DNA of 64,000 bases, from the NCBI GenBank assembly GCA_018366195.1, contig JAGZIN010000004.1, positions 60,726 through 124,725 on the forward strand, given 5' to 3'. Each line of letters starts with the position of its first letter. Position 1 is the stretch's first letter. Shown here in pieces: positions 53,081 to 60,483 of the stretch. Both the position numbers and the translations under genes were made by a program. Under the pieces are notes generated by a model. That model worked only from the letters and a program-made list of their open reading frames with translations, was not told the origin of the DNA and searched no databases. This stretch comes from Butyricicoccus pullicaecorum (GTDB lineage Bacteria > Bacillota > Clostridia > Oscillospirales > Butyricicoccaceae).

Positions 53081-54390
53081 GCAAAGCCCTTGATTATATC
53101 CAAAACCCGGATAAGACAGACGGGAAAACTCTTGTGTTCTCCTTTGGGTGCAGCTATGAAACGGCAGATATTGAGTTTGAATATACCTTATCGCAGGCTC
53201 GGCAGAAAGGGAACAACTTAGCCTTTCATCTGATACAATCGTTTGAACCGGGAGAGGTAGACTGTGAGAAAGCCCATGCAATCGGAAAGCAGCTTGCCGA
53301 CGCAGTAACAAAGGGACAGCACGAATACGTCTTAACTACCCACATAGATAAGGGACATATCCATAACCATATCATTTTTTGCGCGGTCAATTTTGTTGAC
53401 TACCATAAGTACAATTCCAATAAGCGCAGCTACTACGGCATACGGAACATGAGCGATAAGCTGTGCCGGGAAAACGGGCTGTCCGTCGTCGTTCCGGGCA
53501 AAGGCAGCAAGGGAAAAAGTTATGCGGAATATCAAGCTGAAAAAGCCGGGACAAGTTGGAAAGGCAAGCTGAAAATTGCCGTTGATACGCTTATCCCCCA
53601 AGTGGCAAGTTTTGAAGAATTGTTGCAGCGGTTACAGGCGGCGGGCTATGAGATAAAGCCGGGAAAATATATCTCCTGCCGCGCTCCCGGACAAGAACGG
53701 TTTACCCGCTTAAAAACCCTCGGTGCAGATTATACAGAGGAAGCAATCAGAGAACGGATTGCAGGCAAGCGCACAAAGGCGGCGAAAGCTCCTAAAGAGC
53801 AACGCGGCGTATCGCTGCTTATCGACATTGAAAACAGTATCAAAGCACAAGAGAGCCGGGGCTATGAGCAGTGGGCGAAAATCCATAATCTGAAACTGGC
53901 TGCAAAAACTATGAATTTCTTGACAGAACATCAGATTGAGCAGTACGCGGATTTAGTCAGCCGGATTGAGGAAATAAGCGCAGAAAATGAAAAGACAGCA
54001 GACGCATTAAAGAGCGTGGAGAAGTGTCTTGCAGATATGGCGGTGCTGATGAAGCACGTTGCCACCTACCAAAAGACAAAACCAGTCTATGAAGCATACC
54101 GCAGGGCAAAGGATAAGGACGCATACCGGACAAAACAGGAAAGCTGTCTGATACTCCATGAAGCAGCAGCAAAGGCGCTGAAAGCGTCGGGCATTACCAA
54201 GCTCCCCAATCTCGCCGCTATGCAGGAAGAATACAGGAAGCTCCAAGTGCAGAAAGAAGCCCTGTACGCTGATTATGGAAAACTGAAAAAACAGGTCAAG
54301 GAATACGACGTTATCAAACAGAACATAGACCGTATTTTAAGACTGGAAAAAGAGCCGGAACGGGGCAGGGAAACCGAACGCTTACAGTAG
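53041..54390 (+). CDS. MobP-type relaxase/mobilization nuclease
   Basis: A 449-residue relaxase. Catalytic motif H-x-D-x-x-H-x-H-x-H is complete in THIDKGHIHNHIIF (H101, D103, H106, H108, H110). Tyrosines near the N-terminus (ALDYIQNPDKT, Y19) are the likely nicking residue. The C-terminal half is coiled-coil rich. It cuts one strand at oriT, stays bound and pilots the strand into the recipient. Start at 53041 overlaps mobC. Confidence 0.94.
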   Translation: MAVTKIKPIKSTLSKALDYIQNPDKTDGKTLVFSFGCSYETADIEFEYTLSQARQKGNNLAFHLIQSFEPGEVDCEKAHAIGKQLADAVTKGQHEYVLTTHIDKGHIHNHIIFCAVNFVDYHKYNSNKRSYYGIRNMSDKLCRENGLSVVVPGKGSKGKSYAEYQAEKAGTSWKGKLKIAVDTLIPQVASFEELLQRLQAAGYEIKPGKYISCRAPGQERFTRLKTLGADYTEEAIRERIAGKRTKAAKAPKEQRGVSLLIDIENSIKAQESRGYEQWAKIHNLKLAAKTMNFLTEHQIEQYADLVSRIEEISAENEKTADALKSVEKCLADMAVLMKHVATYQKTKPVYEAYRRAKDKDAYRTKQESCLILHEAAAKALKASGITKLPNLAAMQEEYRKLQVQKEALYADYGKLKKQVKEYDVIKQNIDRILRLEKEPERGRETERLQ

Positions 54391-54450
54391 AAATATTCAT
54401 AAAAGCGTGGTAGGATAAAGGTATTCCAATACAGACAGGAGTGTGAAAAC

Positions 54451-54720
54451 ATGGCAGACCAAACGATACCCGATTATGAAACCATACGCGCCGCTGTTGC
54501 CGGGGAAACATGGGCGGTGGAAAAAGTGCTTATGTGCTACAAGGACGAAATCGACAGGCAGGCAACTGTAAAGAAACGTCAGCCGGACGGAACATTCAAA
54601 CTGGAAATTGATGAAGATATGCGCCAGTATATCACAATGAAGCTGATAGAAGCCCTCCCCCAGTTTCCACTTGAAGAAATGGAAAGAGAGGAAAAAAGAA
54701 ATCGGGACAAAAAATCATAA
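54451..54720 (+). CDS. Helix-turn-helix protein, Orf8-like paralogue
   Basis: An 89-residue protein of the same family as 47438-47689 (TIPDYETIRAAVAGETWAVE, then KVLMCYKDEIDRQAT, then LEIDEDMRQYITMKLIEALP). Ribosome-binding AGGAGTG precedes the ATG. Its paired location in the mobilization block suggests a second regulator. No catalytic residues. Confidence 0.8.
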   Translation: MADQTIPDYETIRAAVAGETWAVEKVLMCYKDEIDRQATVKKRQPDGTFKLEIDEDMRQYITMKLIEALPQFPLEEMEREEKRNRDKKS

Positions 54721-55060
54721 AAAGGTAGACGGGAAGCTACTGCGGACAGATAAGCAGTTCCGGCATTTGAAGCAACGGCAAAAAGAAACTGTCAGTACAT
54801 GGCTTTATGAGGAATACCGCCGTCTTTGGATTGAAAAGGGACAGGAGCCACATAAGCAAAACAACCGGGAAATCGTTGCCGCTGTTATGGAGCAGATAGA
54901 AGCTGCGGGGATATGGCTGCCGGAACAGGAAGTAACAAAATATTTTTACCGCAGGAAACCCCATTACCGGAGCCGGATAGAAAAAGAATTGCAGCCGAAG
55001 CCGAAAATGCAGGATAAAGACAGTCAGACACAAAAAGAACAGGGTGCAGGAAGCCAGTAA
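54671..55060 (+). CDS. Small basic protein of the mobilization block, unknown function
   Basis: A 129-residue Lys/Arg/Gln-rich protein (LLRTDKQFRHLKQRQKETVS, then WLYEEYRRLWIEKGQEPHKQ), mostly helical with a disordered basic tail, possibly DNA-binding. Start uncertain: TTG at 54671 overlaps the upstream gene, and no ATG/GTG start is found before the conserved-looking part. The terminator stem overlaps its end. Function not recognised. Confidence 0.6.
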   Translation: MKKWKERKKEIGTKNHKKVDGKLLRTDKQFRHLKQRQKETVSTWLYEEYRRLWIEKGQEPHKQNNREIVAAVMEQIEAAGIWLPEQEVTKYFYRRKPHYRSRIEKELQPKPKMQDKDSQTQKEQGAGSQ

Positions 55061-55086
55061 TGACCTCCCGCACCCTGTTCTTTTAT
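55035..55086 (+). terminator. Terminator of the mobC-relaxase operon
   Basis: AAGAACAGGGTGC (55035-55047) and GCACCCTGTTCTT (55070-55082) form a perfect 13-bp stem with a 22-nt loop containing the stop codon, followed by TTAT. Confidence 0.87.
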
Positions 55087-55204
55087 AGGTACTGATTTTA
55101 GAATGTTACGCAGTAGAACCCTGATTTCAAGGGAAAAGGTATTCTGTATCGCCTATGCCCGTTTCACGTCATTTATGCCCTGTAAATCAAGGCTATTTTC
55201 GCCC

Positions 55205-55570
55205 TTATTGCGTAACCGCCGCACGCCGTTTCCTCATGCGCTCCGCTGCCTGTCTGCGGGTAATACGTTTCCGGCAGTCCCGGCAGTATTTGACGCTGTT
55301 TGATTTTGATACAAAGAATGTGCCGCACTCGGTACAACGCTTTTTGTCCTCGGATTTGAAAAGCTCCGCATACAGCAGCTTATCAAGAGGAAGTACGGCA
55401 ATCTGAAACCACTTGCATAAAAGCGAATAGGAAATAAGCTGCGGACAGATACATTCCTCCCCGTCGTCAAGCAAGATACAGTGTCCGCGCTCGCAGTTGC
55501 AGCACTCCTTTTTTACAAGGCTGTTGACTTTCCGGCTCTGTGGCGGCGTGAGCCGCTTACCCCCGGTCAT
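55205..55570 (-). CDS. Cysteine-rich VLP-type protein of conjugative elements
   Basis: A 121-residue protein with about eleven cysteines: CCNCERGHC and ECIC near residues 23-42, then a zinc-ribbon-like CTECGTFF and YCRDCRKR, and a basic tail (ITRRQAAERMRKRRAA). It resembles the cysteine-rich VLP family of Tn1549-type elements; a nucleic-acid-binding zinc protein is likely. It overlaps the TTRAP-like gene by 4 nt. Confidence 0.75.
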   Translation of the reverse strand: MTGGKRLTPPQSRKVNSLVKKECCNCERGHCILLDDGEECICPQLISYSLLCKWFQIAVLPLDKLLYAELFKSEDKKRCTECGTFFVSKSNSVKYCRDCRKRITRRQAAERMRKRRAAVTQ

Positions 55571-55779
55571 ACCTCATCAGCGGCGAAAATAGCAAGCTCC
55601 GCATACTCGTTTTCTGTTAGTGGGGAGATTTTCTGTAAGGTGCGCTCTGCAAAGGGGCGCATATCCTCGTCCATGAATGGCAGCGCAGCCGTCATATTTT
55701 CCATAAGCTGTGCCTTGCTTCCCTCGTGGTAAATGCTTAACAGGTTCATTTCTTCAACGGTCAGTCTAATCATGCTCAT
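55567..55779 (-). CDS. Transposon-transfer assisting protein (TTRAP-like)
   Basis: A 70-residue protein (IRLTVEEMNLLSIYHEGSKA, then QLMENMTAALPFMDEDMRPF, then LSPLTENEYAELAIF-like end) matching the small TTRAP family found in Tn1549-like elements. The exact function is not known. It overlaps neighbours on both sides by 4 nt, so it is translated from the same message. Confidence 0.75.
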   Translation of the reverse strand: MSMIRLTVEEMNLLSIYHEGSKAQLMENMTAALPFMDEDMRPFAERTLQKISPLTENEYAELAIFAADEV

Positions 55780-56720
55780 ACCTCCATTTCGTGATGTTTT
55801 GATTTTGCTGTCCTTTTCGGGACTTTTGGGGATTTCTCTGTTTGTAACTGCGCCCGGACAGAGGGACGGGACTTTTTCATCTCTTTATTCTTCTCATTTT
55901 TATTTATCAGCGCATAAATGCCATGCCTGCCCTCCAACGTGGAAAAGGAAAGGCTTTTGTAAGGGAGCATGGAAAACAGCCGTTCCATGTCCTTATCCGT
56001 TGCCAGTGGAACAAAATAGGGAGAAAGCTCTACTGCACAATGGGGCTTTTCGGGGCTGTCCGGTTCTCCAACTCCTTTTACATTTTCTACAATCCGGCGG
56101 GCTTCCGTTTCAATCCGTCTGTCATGCAGGGCGGCGATATGTAACTGAAAATCCCCCTGTGTATGTGGTATTCGGTTTTGGTACTGTTCCCTCAAAAGGC
56201 TTTTTAAGGCTTCCGGGTTGTTTGCCTGTGCTTCAAAACGTATAAATTTTCCAAGCTGAGGGTCAGTGTCTATGTCAAAATATTGTCCGGCAGGCTTTGT
56301 CAGCTCTCCATGCTCATAAATCAGCGTGTAGTTGTCAGCAGGGATTGATTTTTCGATTACTTCCCGGAAATGCTGCAAATAATCCAGTTCATACAGATTG
56401 CCTTTGATTTTTCCCTGCTCTGTGCCTGTCAGTTCCACCGCATAGGCAAGGATAGTATCGCGGGTCTGTTCCCCGTAAAACCGCCATGTATTATGCTGCC
56501 TTGTGTCCTTTAGAAAAATGTCCCGTTCCCGGAAGCAGCACGTCCCGGACGGGCGGGAAAACCACAAAAGCCGTCTGTCCTCCGGGATAGGGCTTACCGC
56601 CGCTTTCTGCAAAATCTGTTTGTCTATGTCAAAATCGCTCTGATAAAAAGCGGTGTTCTGTTTCATTATGGCTTCAAGGGAAGCGATAACGTCCACATTT
56701 TCAAATTTTTGTAACTTCAT
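55776..56720 (-). CDS. Conserved conjugative-element protein, unknown function
   Basis: A 314-residue soluble protein with a globular N-terminus (about 1-265, WFSRPSGTCCFRERDIFLKD; FDIDTDPQLGKFIRFEAQAN) and a Lys/Arg-rich disordered tail. It is encoded between the ArdA-ArdC fusion and TTRAP genes with 3-4 nt gaps, so it belongs to that operon. Size and context match proteins of unknown function regularly found next to ArdC in these elements. No catalytic motif seen. Confidence 0.6.
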   Translation of the reverse strand: MKLQKFENVDVIASLEAIMKQNTAFYQSDFDIDKQILQKAAVSPIPEDRRLLWFSRPSGTCCFRERDIFLKDTRQHNTWRFYGEQTRDTILAYAVELTGTEQGKIKGNLYELDYLQHFREVIEKSIPADNYTLIYEHGELTKPAGQYFDIDTDPQLGKFIRFEAQANNPEALKSLLREQYQNRIPHTQGDFQLHIAALHDRRIETEARRIVENVKGVGEPDSPEKPHCAVELSPYFVPLATDKDMERLFSMLPYKSLSFSTLEGRHGIYALINKNEKNKEMKKSRPSVRAQLQTEKSPKVPKRTAKSKHHEMEV

Positions 56721-56723
56721 AGG

Positions 56724-59700
56724 TCAGCTCCTTTCCAAATCCTGTGTTTTTTGTCTTGCCTGTTTCTTCGGTGTCTGTTCTTTCGCTGCTTTAAGCTGCG
56801 CCCGGATAGAGAGCTTTTTCTCCGGTTCTGTCTGTTTCTTTTCTGCTTTGAGGGCTTCGGCGTATTCTGCAAGGGAAATCTGTCCTCCAGCTTTTGCCTT
56901 TTCCTCCAGTTCCGCATCGGTCGGTGTGTTGTTTATCTGTCCGTCAATCATGTTGTAATTTTGCTCGGTGGTCTGTTCGGCAGCTTTCAGATAATTTTCC
57001 GGCTGCTCCTGTGCGGGTTGTTCCTGCGCCGCTACCTTTTGCGCCCGGATATGCGCCCGCTGTAACTCAGTCGGCTTTTCCCCGGTAAGGGGTGCAATGG
57101 CTTTCACATAATCAGCCGCATAGTAGGCGTTACTGGTAAGCTGCCGCTGCCATGCCCCCGCTTTTGGCGACCAACGGAAGCCGTTGCTTTTTAGGGCTTC
57201 CCGCGTGGCTTCGTCCGGCTTATCCTCAAAGAAGATTTGCAGGCGGTTCGCTTCGGTGTTTGCTTCCACCTTGCCACCGTCAAATTCCCACCCCACAAAA
57301 CCGATTTCTTTTTGCTGTGAAAGGGATTTGATACGGTCTTTCACGCGCCGGATTTCTGCGCTATTGTTGGATAACGCCCAAGTCGCAAAAGGCTTGTCCC
57401 CCAAATGCCAACTGCTCGCCATGTCTGCTTTCAGTTTTTCAAGCTGTTCCGGCGACAAATGCGGGCAGCCGTCAAGGGTCTTATGCTTGCGGTAGTAGGC
57501 GTTTACGGCTTTCATGGTTTCCTGTGATTTTTCAAGGCTTTCCAGTTTCTTTTCCAACTTCTGTACTGCCTGCGGGTCGTCTGCGCTGATACCGCCCATG
57601 CCGGTACTGCGGATTTTATCAAGAAGTCCCTGTATGTCCTGCCATTCCCGGTAATTGCTGTCGCGGGCTGCGTTCTGCTTTTCTTTCTTCCTTGTGGGGA
57701 AGTTAGAGCCGCCCGCAATGAGGATAGAGGGAACACGCGCGTCAATCTCATAGCCTTTGTTCATGTTCGCCGCCAGTTTTCGGGCGTAGGTGTCAAGCAG
57801 GCTGTCGATTTTCTCATGGTACATCGGGTCTACCCGGCGTTTCTGCCGTTCTGCAAGCTGTACGGCTTCATCTACATAATGCCTGTATTCCGCTGTTGCG
57901 CTGCCTTGCTTATAATCGGAAAAGCTGTTTGCGTCCTTTGCACGTTTGGCGGCAGCTTCGTTGATTGTGTAATAAGGTGCGGCGGGTGCAGCCTGTTCCG
58001 GCTGTGGGGGCTGTGGTGCTTCGCTGCTTGCACCTGTATCAGCCTCCGGCTCTGTCTGTACTTCTTTTTCCTGTATCGTGGCTGTTTCTTTTGGAAGCTC
58101 CGGCGCGGCGGCTTCTGCTTCGGGCTGTGCCTGCTCGGTGGTCTGCTCCTTATCCTGTGCCTGTTGGATTTCTGCAAAATGCCCGTCTATGGTATCAATC
58201 AGACTTGCGGCGGTGCTGCGGATTGTTTCAAGAGAGCCTTTTAATTCTGCAAGTTCCTTTCCGCTGCTCCACCCGGCGATATACCCAAAAGAATAATCCG
58301 ACGTATCAAGCCCGTAGTGTTGGCAGACTGCATAGGCGACGCTTTCTGCCTGTACCTCGCGGGTGCGGCGGTCGGGGCGTTCCGGCGCGTCCTTGTCTAT
58401 GTCATGGAGTGTCGCATGGGCGATTTCATGGATTGCAGTCTTGATGTTCTGCAATTCGTCCATGCCCTCGTTGATGATGATACGCTTTTCCTCATAATTG
58501 CAGCGTCCCTTTACGCCGCCGCTTAGTGCTTCAAATCCCATAGCAAAGGGGGAAGTCTTTTCAAGGGCAGCAAAAAAATCCTTGTATTGTTCCACGTTGC
58601 CCGTCAGCTCATAGGTAAGGGTAGGCAGTTCTTTTCCCTCGGTCTGTGAAACATCAAAGACAGATACCACACGAAAGGCGGGTATCTTGATTTCCTTTTC
58701 CTCGGTAACAGGTTTCCCGTCCTTATCGAAAACAGGCTTTTGGGTGTTCGGGTCGATTTTTTCCACTTGCTTCTTGACGGTAAACGGGGACGGTGCAAGT
58801 ATCTTGATAGCTTTTTCTCCCGGCTTTACATGGCGGTCAAATTCCTTTTCCCATTGCTTATAGCCTTTTACAAGGTTGCCGCCCTGCATAGCGATAAGGA
58901 TTGTATTGTTAAGGCTGTAATCATGGAATTTTGACATGGTACGCAGATAGTCGGCGTAACGGTCGCTTTCATAAATCCCTAAAATCCCCTGTTCCAGTCG
59001 GTCAGTAATCTCTTTCATTTTGTCAGCGGGCTTTTCAGAAGATAGGATAATCGGGAGAACCGGGGGCTGCTCTATGGCAAGTGCAGGCTGTACGGCGGAA
59101 GCGTCAAGGTCTGCCTGTTCCTTTTCCTGTACTGGCGGCTGCGGCGTTACCCGGTATTCCTCCGGCACGTCCCGCCCGTCGTACCACTGTGTAAAGGTGT
59201 TGCGGTTGTTGTAAATATAGCCCTGCTCGATAAATCTGCCCCCGTCGTTGATAGCAGCGTCCCGCCCGTATTCCTCATACATGAAATAATTTTTTGCTTC
59301 TTCGGGCAGCTCCAACTCGTCCAGTTCTTCAATCAGATAATGCCCGTAATCTTCCTCGGTTTTTACAGACGGATAAAGCCAGTAACAGTCAAGATTTTGT
59401 GCAAGGTTGATGATGTCCTGCAAATCCCTTGTATGGTCGCCGTATGTGATAGCCGCAGCAAATTTTTCCCTGTCGTCGTCAAACTGCATTTTCAAAAGTT
59501 CGCTCAAATAGTTCAGTTCGTCAAGGCTTTCAAGTTCTGTCAATTTCCCTGCCAGTCCCGCAATAGAGGACTGGTATTCTGTGATGTGCAGCTCCCCGTA
59601 GTTTTTGCCGTCAATCCCGATACGGTCAAAGACTTCTTTCAAATGCTCGGCAGTCGTGGGGAATGATACCCATTCGCCCGCAGGTCTGCCCTCGGTGTAC

Positions 59701-60242
59701 TTCCCAAGATTAGAAAGATACCCGCTTAAAATCGGTTGTTCCATGCGTTCACTCCTTTCTTTTTCAATCATGCGGTGCATACGTTCGTAGTCCTCCATGC
59801 TCATGCTCCCGTCAAATAGATAGGGGTCGGGTTCTTCGCCGTCCCGGTAGGCTTTTTCAGAGAACGGAAGCTCCGCAGCGTGGGCGGCGGCTCTTGCTTC
59901 CTCGATAAGCTCCGGCGGCAGTCTGTTGTCGTGGGCTTCGATAAATTCCCCGATATTGCTATATCCGTTTTCGTAGTGGCGGCGCACCCCTGCGGTCAGC
60001 TCGTCAAGATTCCTATCCTCGCCAAGATAACCGGAATAATAGCCATTTATCACAACGGCGGCAGGGTCAGCCTGCTTGATTTCTTCCATGCGGCTTCTGT
60101 CCTCCGGGTAAAGATAATCGCCCAGTTTAAGGTGGAAATCTTCTGCGTTCCAAGAGCGTCCCGTTTTCCAAAACGCCACCCAAGCGATACCGTCCCGTAA
60201 TTCTTCTTGATACTCCTTTACGGTGTCCCGTAAACTTGCCAT
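56724..60242 (-). CDS. Giant ArdA-ArdC antirestriction/metallopeptidase fusion protein
   Basis: A 1172-residue multidomain protein. Residues about 1-120 form an uncharacterised ICE-type N-domain; about 168-356 resemble ArdA (LSGYLSNLGKYTEGRPAGEW, DNA-mimic acidic surface); about 405-570 match the ArdC N-terminal ssDNA-binding domain; about 600-640 hold a zinc-peptidase motif HEIAH (H605, E606, H609) with a third ligand in QAES (E633). Gln/Glu/Pro linkers follow, then a C-terminal domain with LKSNGFRWSPKAGAWQR. ArdA mimics DNA to block type I restriction; ArdC protects incoming single strands. The ATG at 60242 follows AAAGGAGG by 6 nt. Confidence 0.88.
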   Translation of the reverse strand: MASLRDTVKEYQEELRDGIAWVAFWKTGRSWNAEDFHLKLGDYLYPEDRSRMEEIKQADPAAVVINGYYSGYLGEDRNLDELTAGVRRHYENGYSNIGEFIEAHDNRLPPELIEEARAAAHAAELPFSEKAYRDGEEPDPYLFDGSMSMEDYERMHRMIEKERSERMEQPILSGYLSNLGKYTEGRPAGEWVSFPTTAEHLKEVFDRIGIDGKNYGELHITEYQSSIAGLAGKLTELESLDELNYLSELLKMQFDDDREKFAAAITYGDHTRDLQDIINLAQNLDCYWLYPSVKTEEDYGHYLIEELDELELPEEAKNYFMYEEYGRDAAINDGGRFIEQGYIYNNRNTFTQWYDGRDVPEEYRVTPQPPVQEKEQADLDASAVQPALAIEQPPVLPIILSSEKPADKMKEITDRLEQGILGIYESDRYADYLRTMSKFHDYSLNNTILIAMQGGNLVKGYKQWEKEFDRHVKPGEKAIKILAPSPFTVKKQVEKIDPNTQKPVFDKDGKPVTEEKEIKIPAFRVVSVFDVSQTEGKELPTLTYELTGNVEQYKDFFAALEKTSPFAMGFEALSGGVKGRCNYEEKRIIINEGMDELQNIKTAIHEIAHATLHDIDKDAPERPDRRTREVQAESVAYAVCQHYGLDTSDYSFGYIAGWSSGKELAELKGSLETIRSTAASLIDTIDGHFAEIQQAQDKEQTTEQAQPEAEAAAPELPKETATIQEKEVQTEPEADTGASSEAPQPPQPEQAAPAAPYYTINEAAAKRAKDANSFSDYKQGSATAEYRHYVDEAVQLAERQKRRVDPMYHEKIDSLLDTYARKLAANMNKGYEIDARVPSILIAGGSNFPTRKKEKQNAARDSNYREWQDIQGLLDKIRSTGMGGISADDPQAVQKLEKKLESLEKSQETMKAVNAYYRKHKTLDGCPHLSPEQLEKLKADMASSWHLGDKPFATWALSNNSAEIRRVKDRIKSLSQQKEIGFVGWEFDGGKVEANTEANRLQIFFEDKPDEATREALKSNGFRWSPKAGAWQRQLTSNAYYAADYVKAIAPLTGEKPTELQRAHIRAQKVAAQEQPAQEQPENYLKAAEQTTEQNYNMIDGQINNTPTDAELEEKAKAGGQISLAEYAEALKAEKKQTEPEKKLSIRAQLKAAKEQTPKKQARQKTQDLERS

Positions 60243-60379
60243 GTGTAACCTCCTTTCCAAAGGGCAGCGCGGACGCTGCCTGTTCCGGTTTCATCATTCA
60301 GTACCCCGCGTCCGCGTTTTTGCCAAAGATTTTATAGATTTTTTCAAGATTTCAGAGGGTAAAACCCTCCACAAAACAG

Positions 60380-60479
60380 AGGGTTTGGGACACTTCCCAA
60401 CAAGCAAAAATCCCCGCCGTTCTCGGTAGAGAAAACAGGGATTTTACGGAAAAGGGTACTCTTTTCCTATGCTTGCTAT
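60380..60479 (-). repeat. Structured inverted-repeat element, right copy (upstream of the ArdA-ArdC gene)
   Basis: Reverse-complement copy of 52631-52730. Block A is at 60446-60479 and block B at 60380-60408, each identical to the left copy. The 37-nt spacer differs but retains terminal complementarity (AAATCCC / GGGATTT) and an inner TTCTC-TACC-GAGAA hairpin. It lies about 140 bp before the ArdA-ArdC ATG and just after the topB stop. Confidence 0.85.
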
Positions 60480-60483
60480 TCAG

